Assembly: GCA_900551615.1 (NCBI GenBank)
Contig: URWN01000036.1
Location: 1 to 13,369, forward strand
From: an uncultured Clostridium sp.
GTDB lineage: Bacteria; Bacillota; Clostridia; TANB77; CAG-508
Direction: 5' to 3'
DNA: 13,369 nucleotides
The translations under genes and the position numbers were made by a program. Under the pieces are notes generated by a model. That model was given only the letters and a program-made list of their open reading frames with translations. It was not told the DNA's origin and did no database searches. Below are positions 6,627-12,771 of this stretch, one piece after another. Within the stretch, counting starts at the first letter, position 1; every line of letters begins with the position of its first letter.

Positions 6627-7407
6627 AATATCAGAAGAAAGAAAAAAATATCTAAAAAAAGTTAAAGCAAAAAAGTTGTTGGTAATAGTTACACAATTAG
6701 CAATTTTAATAGGATTTTTAGCAATTTGGGAAGCTTTAGCAAATGCAAAAGTAATAGATAGTTTTATAACAAGTCAACCAAGTAGAATATGGAATACATT
6801 TGCACACTTGACATCTAATGACTTATTAAAACATATAAAAGTTACAGTATATGAAACAATAGTAGGATTTGGGCTTGGAACTTTAATGGGAGTTGCAATT
6901 GCTATAATTTTATGGTGGTCTAAGTTTTTAGCAAAAGTATCAGAACCATTTTTAGTAGTACTAAATAGCCTTCCAAAAGTTGCATTAGGACCAATAATTA
7001 TAATATGGGTAGGATCAGGAACTCCGGCAATAATTGTAATGGCAATTGCAATATCATTGATTGTAACAATAATGGAAATGTTAAATGGATATTTAAAAAC
7101 AGATAAGGAAATAATCAAAATGGCAAAAACATTTAAATGTACTAAATTACAGTTATTGACTAAAATAGTAATACCAGCAAATATTGGCACATTTATAAAT
7201 TCATTAAAAGTAAATATTGGACTTTCATTAGTAGGAGTAATATCAGGTGAATTCTTAGTATCTAAAGCTGGATTGGGATATTTGATAGTATATGGTGGTC
7301 AGGTATTTAAATTGGATTTAGTAATGACTAGTGTAATTATTTTAGGAATTGTGGCAGGAATTATGTATGGTGGAGTATTGCTACTTGAAAGATTTATCCG
7401 TAAATAA
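6616..7407 (+). CDS. ABC importer permease, SsuC/TauC type
   Basis: The 263-residue inner-membrane protein forms the channel of the importer with the interrupted ATPase. It has a basic N-terminus, about six hydrophobic helices (first about 21-40) and a BPD_transp_1 core. The ATPase-contact (EAA) loop is visible as IIKMAKTFKCTKLQLLTKIV followed by IPA (about 165-190), close to the family's 'A-x-x-x-G-x-x-x-x-x-x-x-x-x-V-x-(L/I)-P' pattern. GPIIIIWVGSGTPA and GEFLVSKAGLGYLI are also typical of the SsuC group. Its ATG lies inside the end of the ATPase gene, so translation was probably coupled to the ATPase before the insertion. The reading frame is intact. Confidence 0.95.
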   Translation: MKNKISEERKKYLKKVKAKKLLVIVTQLAILIGFLAIWEALANAKVIDSFITSQPSRIWNTFAHLTSNDLLKHIKVTVYETIVGFGLGTLMGVAIAIILWWSKFLAKVSEPFLVVLNSLPKVALGPIIIIWVGSGTPAIIVMAIAISLIVTIMEMLNGYLKTDKEIIKMAKTFKCTKLQLLTKIVIPANIGTFINSLKVNIGLSLVGVISGEFLVSKAGLGYLIVYGGQVFKLDLVMTSVIILGIVAGIMYGGVLLLERFIRK

Positions 7408-7624
7408 TATTTTGTTGCAATTCATATTTAAATAATTTATTATAGTCCTTTTGATAATATATTGTTTTTTATACCTTGGTGTCGCAAACTTCATATTTAA
7501 AATATTAATATGTAGTTTGCTCCAATTCGCACTCACAATGTTCGTTTGGTCGCTTACGCGGTATTTCAAAAACAATATATTATCAAAACTTATAGTAATA
7601 ATAAAAAGAATTGCAACAATATTT
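7406..7624 (+). repeat. 219-bp palindromic, MITE-like sequence between permease and binding-protein genes
   Basis: The two halves are long inverted repeats. GTTGCAATTC (7414-7423) pairs with 7608-7617, a perfect 21-bp match joins 7449-7469 to 7568-7588, and ATACC (7471-7475) pairs with GGTAT (7560-7564). Within the centre, 7484-7497 and 7507-7520 form another hairpin (13 of 14). The centre around 7480-7560 is clearly richer in G+C (CGCACTCAC, GGTCGCTTACGCGG) than its surroundings. AATATT lies at both outer ends (7406-7411 and 7618-7623) but is part of the palindrome, so it is not proof of a target duplication. No credible gene lies inside. It could be a non-autonomous transposon, an interspersed palindrome, or an intra-operon RNA structure lowering expression downstream. 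Confidence 0.65.
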
Positions 7625-7636
7625 AGGAGGAATATT

Positions 7637-8650
7637 GTGAAAAGAAAAATAATAATGTTAATTGTTATATTTTTAATAATAGCAATAATTGCAGGAATAG
7701 TAACATATCAAAAAAACAACAAAAAAACAGACAGTAATTCAACAATAATAAAAATGAATGAAGTAACACGTTCGGTATTTTATGCACCACAATATGTAGC
7801 AATAAACAACGGATATTTTAAAGACTATAATATAGAAATAGACTTAACAACAGGTCAAGGAGCAGATGCAGTAATGACATCAGTATTATCAGGAGAATCC
7901 CAAATAGGATTTGCAGGACCTGAAGCATCAATATATGTTTATAATGAAGGAAAAGAAGACTATACGCAAGTATTTGCACAACTTACAAAAAGAGATGGTT
8001 CATTTTTAGTATCAAAAGAGAAAATTGATGATTTCAATTGGAATATGTTAAAAGGAAAAACTGTAATACCAGGTAGAAAAGGTGGAGTTCCATATATGAC
8101 ATTAGAATATGTTATTAAACAAAAGGGACTTACACCTGGAAAAGATTTAATATTGGATGATAGTATAAAATTTGACTTAATGGCAAGTGCTTTTACATCA
8201 GGAAGTGCTGATTATGTTACACTTTTTGAGCCAACAGCATCTAATATAGAAAAATTAGGAAAAGGATACATTGTTGCATCTGTTGGAAAAGAATCTGGTG
8301 AAATACCATATACTGCATATTTTGCCAAGAAAAGTTACATTGAAAATAATGAAACTACAATTCAAAACTTTACAAATGCTATTTACAAAGGACAAAAATG
8401 GGTTAAAGAACATACTGCAAAGGAAATAGCAGAAGCAATACAAAGCTTTTTCCCAGATACAGATATTGAACTTTTAGCTACTGCAATTCAAAGTTATAAA
8501 GACATAGATGCTTGGAATGAAACACCAGTTTTAAAACAAGAAAGTTTTGATAAACTACAAGAAGTTATGAGTTCAGCAGGTGAGCTTAAAGTAAAGGCTC
8601 CTTATGATAAAATTGTTAATAATAAATATGCAGAAGAAGCAATTAAATAA
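7637..8650 (+). CDS. ABC importer substrate-binding protein, NMT1/THI5-TauA/SsuA type
   Basis: The frame extends upstream to an ATG at 7451, but that part is the palindrome. The real start is GTG 7637, six bases after AGGAGG (7625-7630), giving 337 residues. The N-terminus is basic, then one hydrophobic helix (about 6-23). There is no lipobox cysteine, so the protein is probably held by an uncleaved anchor or exported by a cleavable signal rather than as a lipoprotein. The mature part reads VFYAPQYVAINNGYFKDYNI, then TTGQGADAVMTSVLSGESQI and GFAGPEA, standard for the TauA/SsuA and thiamine-precursor (NMT1/THI5-like) binding proteins, with KGKTVIPGRKGG near the hinge. The ligand is not evident. 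It completes the importer with the permease and the interrupted ATPase, and ends before a strong terminator. Confidence 0.93.
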   Translation: MKRKIIMLIVIFLIIAIIAGIVTYQKNNKKTDSNSTIIKMNEVTRSVFYAPQYVAINNGYFKDYNIEIDLTTGQGADAVMTSVLSGESQIGFAGPEASIYVYNEGKEDYTQVFAQLTKRDGSFLVSKEKIDDFNWNMLKGKTVIPGRKGGVPYMTLEYVIKQKGLTPGKDLILDDSIKFDLMASAFTSGSADYVTLFEPTASNIEKLGKGYIVASVGKESGEIPYTAYFAKKSYIENNETTIQNFTNAIYKGQKWVKEHTAKEIAEAIQSFFPDTDIELLATAIQSYKDIDAWNETPVLKQESFDKLQEVMSSAGELKVKAPYDKIVNNKYAEEAIK

Positions 8651-8669
8651 AATTGGTTAATATTATGAA

Positions 8670-8725
8670 TGCCCTTTTTGAAGATGATGTCTCTAATAGA
8701 CACGTCAGCAAAAGGACATTTTTTT
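8670..8725 (+). terminator. Rho-independent terminator of the ABC importer operon
   Basis: TGCCCTTTT (8670-8678) pairs with AAAAGGACA (8710-8718) with one mismatch. An inner stem TGTCT/AGACA caps the structure, and seven T (8719-8725) follow. Confidence 0.75.
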
Positions 8726-8736
8726 GCTTAAAAATA

Positions 8737-8765
8737 TTGTAATCAACAATAAAATGTGATATAGT
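8737..8765 (+). promoter_or_regulatory. Candidate promoter of the isomerase-glycosyltransferase operon
   Basis: TTGTAA (8737-8742), a 17-nt spacer and TATAGT (8760-8765), with a TG one base before the -10 box (extended -10). It lies directly after the importer terminator. Confidence 0.55.
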
Positions 8766-8776
8766 GAACAAAAATA

Positions 8777-8809
8777 ATATTGGTGACAAATTTAACGTTT
8801 TACCAATAT
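8777..8809 (+). promoter_or_regulatory. Inverted repeat in the leader of the isomerase gene
   Basis: ATATTGGT (8777-8784) and ACCAATAT (8802-8809) are perfect inverted repeats with a 17-nt loop. They lie just after the predicted transcription start and before AAGGAG. This could be an operator or an mRNA hairpin; there is no T-run. Confidence 0.4.
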
Positions 8810-8832
8810 CTAAAAAGTAAGGAGTGATACAA

Positions 8833-9279
8833 ATGATAGCATTAGGAGCAGATCACGGAGGATATAAATTAAAAGAAGAAATAAAAAGATATTTAGATGA
8901 AAGCGGAATAGAATATAAAGATTATGGAACAAATTCAGAAGAAAGAACAGATTATCCAATATATGCAAAAAAAGTAGCTGAGGCAATACAAAACAAAGAA
9001 TGTGATTGTGGAATATTAGTATGCAGATCAGGATATGGAATGACAGTAGTAGCAAACAAATTTAAAGGAATAAGAGCAGCATCAATACATGATCAAGAAT
9101 CAGCAAAATTTGCGAAAGCAGATGATGATATAAATGTAGTAACATTAGGTGGAGACTATTTAACAATAAATGAAGCGATTTGTATAATAAGAAATTGGTT
9201 AGGTACAGAATTTAAAGGCGGAAGATATGAAGAAAGACTAAAAATGGTAGAAGAAATAGAAAAAAATAATATGAAATAA
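8833..9279 (+). CDS. rpiB: RpiB/LacA/LacB-family sugar-phosphate isomerase (putative ribose-5-phosphate isomerase B)
   Basis: The likely start is ATG 8833, eight bases after AAGGAG (8819-8824); an upstream GTG at 8824 overlaps that box. The 148 residues match the family's usual length. MIALGADHGGYKLKEE (D7, H8), SEERTDYP and GILVC (C64, the usual catalytic cysteine) are present, followed by the family segment ANKFKGIRA. The enzyme class interconverts ribose-5-phosphate and ribulose-5-phosphate in the pentose phosphate pathway. Two points are odd. CRSGYGM replaces the usual CGTGxGM, and the usual HNDANVL...GxR reads DDDINVVTLGGD here, so the ring-opening histidine and a phosphate-binding arginine are replaced by aspartates. 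The substrate may therefore differ. It is 14 bases from the next gene and almost certainly cotranscribed with it. Confidence 0.82.
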   Translation: MIALGADHGGYKLKEEIKRYLDESGIEYKDYGTNSEERTDYPIYAKKVAEAIQNKECDCGILVCRSGYGMTVVANKFKGIRAASIHDQESAKFAKADDDINVVTLGGDYLTINEAICIIRNWLGTEFKGGRYEERLKMVEEIEKNNMK

Positions 9280-9293
9280 TTGGAGGAATACAT

Positions 9294-10529
9294 ATGTGGG
9301 GAAACATAGCAATAGCATTTATACTGGCATTTGTGGTAACATTTGTAACTACACCATATACAATGAAAATTGCAAAAAAAATAGGGGCAATAGATATTCC
9401 AAAAGATGAAAGAAGGGCACACAAAAGATCAATACCAAAATTTGGTGGACCAGCAGTAATATTAGGATTTTTGGCATCAACAATATATTTATTAATAGTA
9501 ATGAGTATAGAAAATTCTATAAACTTGTTTGGACCACAAGAATATTGGAAGAAATTATTAGGATTTTTAGCAGGAATACTGATAATAGCAGGGTTCTGTG
9601 TTGTAGATGATACAAAAACAATAAAACCAATAACAAAATTAATAGGACAAACAATAGGTGCTATTTTTGTTGTAATGTCAGGAATAAGAATAGAAGGTAT
9701 AACATTACCATTTTTGAATTTCCCAGAAATGCATGAAATAACATCAATATTAATTACAATTGCATGGATAATATTTGTAACAAATGCAATAAACTTAATT
9801 GATGGGCTAGATGGATTATCATCAGGAATTTCAGTAATATCAGCTATATCATTATTAGTAATATTTGTATTAAATGGTTCATCATTAATTTCAATAGTAT
9901 TAATAACTGCATTAGCAGGTGCTTTAGTGGGATTTTTACCATTTAATTTTACACCAGCAAAAACATTTTTAGGGGATACAGGATCAAACTTTTTAGGATT
10001 TTCCTTATCAGTAATTTCTATATTGGGTTCTGCAAAAACATATACAGCAGCTGTAATTGTTTTACCTCTTATTGCTTTAGGATTACCAATATTTGATACT
10101 ACATGGGCAATAATTAGAAGATTAATAAAGGGAAAATCAATAAAAGCTGTATTTAAAGCTGATAAAGGACATTTACACCATAGATTGGTTGCAAAAGGAT
10201 TTAGCCAAAAACAAGCAGTTTTAATTTTATATGGAATAAGTGCAATATTTGGAATGTTTGCAGTAATATTATGTGACAGTGGAATTTGGAAAGCATTATC
10301 ATTCTTATTAATTATGATAGTTGCGGTTGCATTAGGGTATAAAAACTTTTCTGTTGAAAGAACAGGAAATGAACAATATGAATGTACTCAATGTAAATAT
10401 ATTTATAATCCAAAGTTTGGAAATGAAAAAGCAGGAATACCAAAGGGAACAAAGTTTGATGATTTACCAGAAGATTGGGTTTGCCCAGTTTGTGGTGAGG
10501 GAAAGGATATGTTCCAGATTCATGAGTAA
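9294..10529 (+). CDS. WecA/TagO-type polyprenyl-phosphate sugar-1-phosphate transferase with C-terminal rubredoxin domain
   Basis: Residues 1-350 form a multi-helix membrane enzyme of the MraY/WecA family, which moves a sugar-1-phosphate (usually GlcNAc-1-P) from UDP-sugar to undecaprenyl phosphate for teichoic acid or other wall polymers. VVDDTKTI (D105, D106), NLIDGLDG (167-174), FLGDTGSN (D228) and the WecA/TagO-type HLHH (293-296) are all present. After the last helix a short linker (SVERTGNEQ) leads to a full rubredoxin: YECTQCKYIYNP, GIPKGTKFDDLPEDW and CPVCGEG, with iron ligands C364, C367, C397 and C400. There is no in-frame start, stop or frameshift between the two parts, so it is one polypeptide with the rubredoxin expected at the membrane, probably on the cytoplasmic side. 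The start follows GGAGG. A rubredoxin on this enzyme is unusual; its electron partner is unknown. Confidence 0.95.
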   Translation: MWGNIAIAFILAFVVTFVTTPYTMKIAKKIGAIDIPKDERRAHKRSIPKFGGPAVILGFLASTIYLLIVMSIENSINLFGPQEYWKKLLGFLAGILIIAGFCVVDDTKTIKPITKLIGQTIGAIFVVMSGIRIEGITLPFLNFPEMHEITSILITIAWIIFVTNAINLIDGLDGLSSGISVISAISLLVIFVLNGSSLISIVLITALAGALVGFLPFNFTPAKTFLGDTGSNFLGFSLSVISILGSAKTYTAAVIVLPLIALGLPIFDTTWAIIRRLIKGKSIKAVFKADKGHLHHRLVAKGFSQKQAVLILYGISAIFGMFAVILCDSGIWKALSFLLIMIVAVALGYKNFSVERTGNEQYECTQCKYIYNPKFGNEKAGIPKGTKFDDLPEDWVCPVCGEGKDMFQIHE

Positions 10530-10588
10530 GTTGAAAAGAATTACAATTTTGAACTGTGTCAAAATTTAATTCTTTTCCAACTTTTATA
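10530..10588 (+). terminator. Long hairpin terminator after the glycosyltransferase-rubredoxin gene
   Basis: Bases 10530-10552 and about 10559-10581 are nearly perfect inverted repeats (GTTG-AAAAGAATTA and TCAAAATTT-AATTCTTTT-CCAAC) around a loop ACTGTG, with small bulges. The sequence CTTTTATATATT follows. The stem of about 20 bp is AT-rich but long. Confidence 0.6.
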
Positions 10589-10620
10589 TATTAATAGAAA
10601 TATAAAAAAGGAGACAAAAA

Positions 10621-11505
10621 ATGCAAGACAAAATAATGAAATTTTTAGCATATGAAGGAAAAATATCAGTAGTATGCACAAGCACAACAGAACTTGTAGA
10701 AGAAGCAAGAAAAATACATGACTTAAGCCCAGTTGCAACAGCAGCATTTGGACGATTACTAACGATTTCAGCGATAATGGGAAATGAAATGAAAGGTGCA
10801 AAAGACAAATTAACAGTTCAAATGAAAGGTAATGGACCACTTGGAACAATGCTTGTAACAGCAGATAATTTTCCAAGAGTAAAAGGATATGTAGCAAATC
10901 CAGTTGTAGATTTGCCATTAAATGATATGGGAAAATTAGATGTAGGTGGAGCAGTTGGAAATGCAGGATTTATAAATGTAATAAAAGATATTGGTTTAAA
11001 AGAACCCTATGTTGGAATATGCCCACTAGTTTCAGGTGAAATAGCAGAAGATTTTGCGGAATACTTTGCAAAATCAGAACAAAAAAATACAGCAGTTGCT
11101 TTAGGAGTTTTAGTAGATAAAAATGGAGTTAAATCAGCAGGTGGATATATAATTACACCAATGCCAGATGCAACAGATGAAGAAATATCAAAAATAGAAC
11201 AATCAATATTTAAAGCAGGTGCAATTTCAAAAATGTTGGATAAAAATATGACATTATTAGAAATAGCAAAGGCGGTAACAGGCGATGAAAATGTACAACT
11301 AATTGAAGGAAATATTACACCTGTATATGAATGTGATTGTTCGAAAGAACACATGGAAGATGGACTTGCAACATTAGATAAAGATGTTCTAAAAGAAATG
11401 ATTGAAGAAGATGGAAAAGCTGAATTGGTTTGCCACTTTTGCAATAAAAAATATGAATTTTCTAAGGAAGAATTAGAAGATATATTAGAAAAAAATAAAA
11501 AATAA
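10621..11505 (+). CDS. hslO: Hsp33 redox-regulated chaperone
   Basis: The 294-residue cytoplasmic holdase binds unfolding proteins when oxidative stress oxidises its zinc centre. ATG 10621 follows AAGGAGA. The N-terminal domain shows the family segments LSPVATAAFGRLLT, QMKGNGPLGTM and VVDLPLN, and a region with GYIITPMPDA. The C-terminal redox switch is intact: CDC (C238, C240) and CHFC (C271, C274) in the standard CxC-CxxC arrangement. Length is normal. It follows a terminator, so it is probably expressed separately from the isomerase operon, although its neighbour carries another redox protein domain. No clear terminator is visible after it. Confidence 0.97.
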   Translation: MQDKIMKFLAYEGKISVVCTSTTELVEEARKIHDLSPVATAAFGRLLTISAIMGNEMKGAKDKLTVQMKGNGPLGTMLVTADNFPRVKGYVANPVVDLPLNDMGKLDVGGAVGNAGFINVIKDIGLKEPYVGICPLVSGEIAEDFAEYFAKSEQKNTAVALGVLVDKNGVKSAGGYIITPMPDATDEEISKIEQSIFKAGAISKMLDKNMTLLEIAKAVTGDENVQLIEGNITPVYECDCSKEHMEDGLATLDKDVLKEMIEEDGKAELVCHFCNKKYEFSKEELEDILEKNKK

Positions 11506-11517
11506 TGAAATGTTCGC

Positions 11518-11546
11518 TTGTTTTTTAAATATAAATGTTATATAGT
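11518..11546 (+). promoter_or_regulatory. Candidate promoter of ppaC
   Basis: TTGTTT (11518-11523), a 17-nt spacer and TATAGT (11541-11546). Initiation about seven bases on would be at 11553, exactly where the leader hairpin begins. Confidence 0.5.
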
Positions 11547-11552
11547 AGTGAA

Positions 11553-11631
11553 TATAGGAAATGAGAATAAACGGATGTGGTTTTATATCAATCTTCGGCA
11601 AACCACTTTTGTGGCCTCTCCATTTCCTATA
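11553..11631 (+). promoter_or_regulatory. Structured 5' leader of ppaC, possible cis-regulatory RNA
   Basis: TATAGGAAATG (11553-11563) and CATTTCCTATA (11621-11631) pair perfectly over 11 bp, with AGA/TCT extending the helix past a one-base bulge. Inside, GTGGTTT (11577-11583) pairs with AAACCAC (11600-11606) around a loop containing CTTCGG. The same CCAC can instead pair with GTGG at 11611-11614 across TTTT, so two alternative inner helices are possible. About 50 bases then separate the structure from the ppaC start. It matches no riboswitch class I can recall; the fluoride riboswitch, often found near pyrophosphatase genes, is not evident. It could also be a small palindromic repeat. Confidence 0.5.
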
Positions 11632-11682
11632 AATATTATATCATATTATAAAAAAAGTCAACAAAAAAGGAGAGATAAAAAA

Positions 11683-12609
11683 ATGGAAAACAAAGTATTA
11701 ATATTTGGACACAAAAATCCAGACACAGACACAATTTGTTCAGCAATGGTAAAAGAAATTTTAAATAAAAAAAATGGATGTGAAAAATCAAAAGCAGTAA
11801 GACTTGGAAATGTAAATAAAGAAACACAATATGTGTTAAATTATTTAAAATTAGAAGCACCAGAACTAATAGAAAAAGTAGAAGAAGGACAAGAAGTAAT
11901 ATTAGTGGACCACAATGAATTTAATCAAAGTGTAGAAGGAATAGAAAAAGCAAAAATATTAGAAGTTGTAGATCACCACAGAATATCAAATTTTGAAACA
12001 TCAGAACCATTATATTACACAGCAAAACCATTTGGATGCACATCAACAATATTATTTGAAGAATTTAAAACATCAGGGATAGAAATTGAAAAGACAGAAG
12101 CAATATTAATGGCAAGCGCAATAATTTCTGATACATTATTATTAAAATCACCAACAACAACTGATCATGACAGAAAAGCATTAGAAGAATTAGAAAAAAT
12201 AGCAGATATAAATGTAGAAGAATACGGATTAGAAATGCTAAAAGCAGGAACAGATTTAGGTGATTTTTCAGCTGAAGAATTAATAAACTTAGATGCTAAA
12301 AACCTTGATAAAGATGAAACAAAATTTGTTATAGCACAAGTAAATACTGTAAGCATTGAAGATGTTCTAAAAAGACAAAATGAATTAGAAGAAGCAATGA
12401 ATAATGCAATTTCTGAAAAAGGATTATCTTTGTTTGTATTAGCAATAACAGATATTTTAAACAGTAATTCTGAAATTATTGCATTGGGAACAAAAATAGA
12501 TGCAGTTGAAAAAGCATTTAATACAAAATTAGAAAAAAATAGAGCTTTCTTAGAAGGTGTTGTTTCAAGAAAGAAACAATTACTACCATTTATTGATAAA
12601 AACATATAA
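11683..12609 (+). CDS. ppaC: Family II (DHH) manganese-dependent inorganic pyrophosphatase
   Basis: The enzyme hydrolyses pyrophosphate to phosphate in the cytoplasm, pulling biosynthetic reactions forward. The frame is open further upstream, but ATG 11683 has AAAGGAGAG at the right distance and gives 308 residues, the family's usual length. Metal-binding motifs are all there: FGHKNPDTDT (H10, D14, D16), VDHNE (D76), VDHH (D97, H98, H99) and ASAIISDT (D150). The C-terminal DHHA2 domain ends in SRKKQLLP, which binds substrate. There are no CBS or DRTGG inserts, so this is the plain, non-nucleotide-regulated form. It has its own promoter and a structured leader, and a clear terminator follows. 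Confidence 0.97.
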   Translation: MENKVLIFGHKNPDTDTICSAMVKEILNKKNGCEKSKAVRLGNVNKETQYVLNYLKLEAPELIEKVEEGQEVILVDHNEFNQSVEGIEKAKILEVVDHHRISNFETSEPLYYTAKPFGCTSTILFEEFKTSGIEIEKTEAILMASAIISDTLLLKSPTTTDHDRKALEELEKIADINVEEYGLEMLKAGTDLGDFSAEELINLDAKNLDKDETKFVIAQVNTVSIEDVLKRQNELEEAMNNAISEKGLSLFVLAITDILNSNSEIIALGTKIDAVEKAFNTKLEKNRAFLEGVVSRKKQLLPFIDKNI

Positions 12610-12622
12610 ATATTATAGATTT

Positions 12623-12650
12623 TAGGTACCGAAATGGTGCCTATTTTTTT
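12623..12650 (+). terminator. Rho-independent terminator of ppaC
   Basis: TAGGTACC (12623-12630) and GGTGCCTA (12636-12643) form an 8-bp stem with one G-U pair and a GAAAT loop, followed by seven T. Confidence 0.85.
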
Positions 12651-12695
12651 GTGCAAAATTGGAAAAATTTAAATTAGAAAATAGAACCAAAACTG

Positions 12696-12724
12696 TTGAA
12701 AAACACAAATAGCTATGATAAAAT
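12696..12724 (+). promoter_or_regulatory. Candidate promoter of the prepilin-like gene
   Basis: TTGAAA (12696-12701), a 17-nt spacer and TAAAAT (12719-12724), preceded by TATGA to give an extended -10. A second -10-like TATAAT follows at once (12725-12730). A small dyad (CAGG/CCTG, 12732-12744) lies in the leader. Confidence 0.6.
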
Positions 12725-12771
12725 TATAATGCAGGAACAACCTGTATGAAACAAAAGAAGGAGAGAAATAA

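Noticed and set aside
6774..7190. Minus-strand open frames, including 6774-7190, 11007-11444 and 12165-12656
   Set aside because: All lie opposite strongly supported plus-strand genes, lack ribosome binding sites and read as shadow translations of them.
7451..7636. Upstream extension of the binding-protein frame starting at ATG 7451
   Set aside because: This part lies within the palindromic sequence, has no ribosome binding site and precedes a proper AGGAGG-GTG start at 7637 followed by an export signal.
10354..10569. Plus-strand frame of 71 codons overlapping the rubredoxin end
   Set aside because: It is an alternative frame of the rubredoxin coding sequence and shows no start signal; the rubredoxin motif is in the longer frame.
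11553..11631. Fluoride riboswitch before ppaC
   Set aside because: The conserved pseudoknot segments of that class are not visible; only a generic two-helix structure is.
11518..11682. Upstream extension of the ppaC frame starting near 11518
   Set aside because: It covers the promoter and structured leader; the conserved N-terminus begins at ATG 11683 with a good ribosome binding site.
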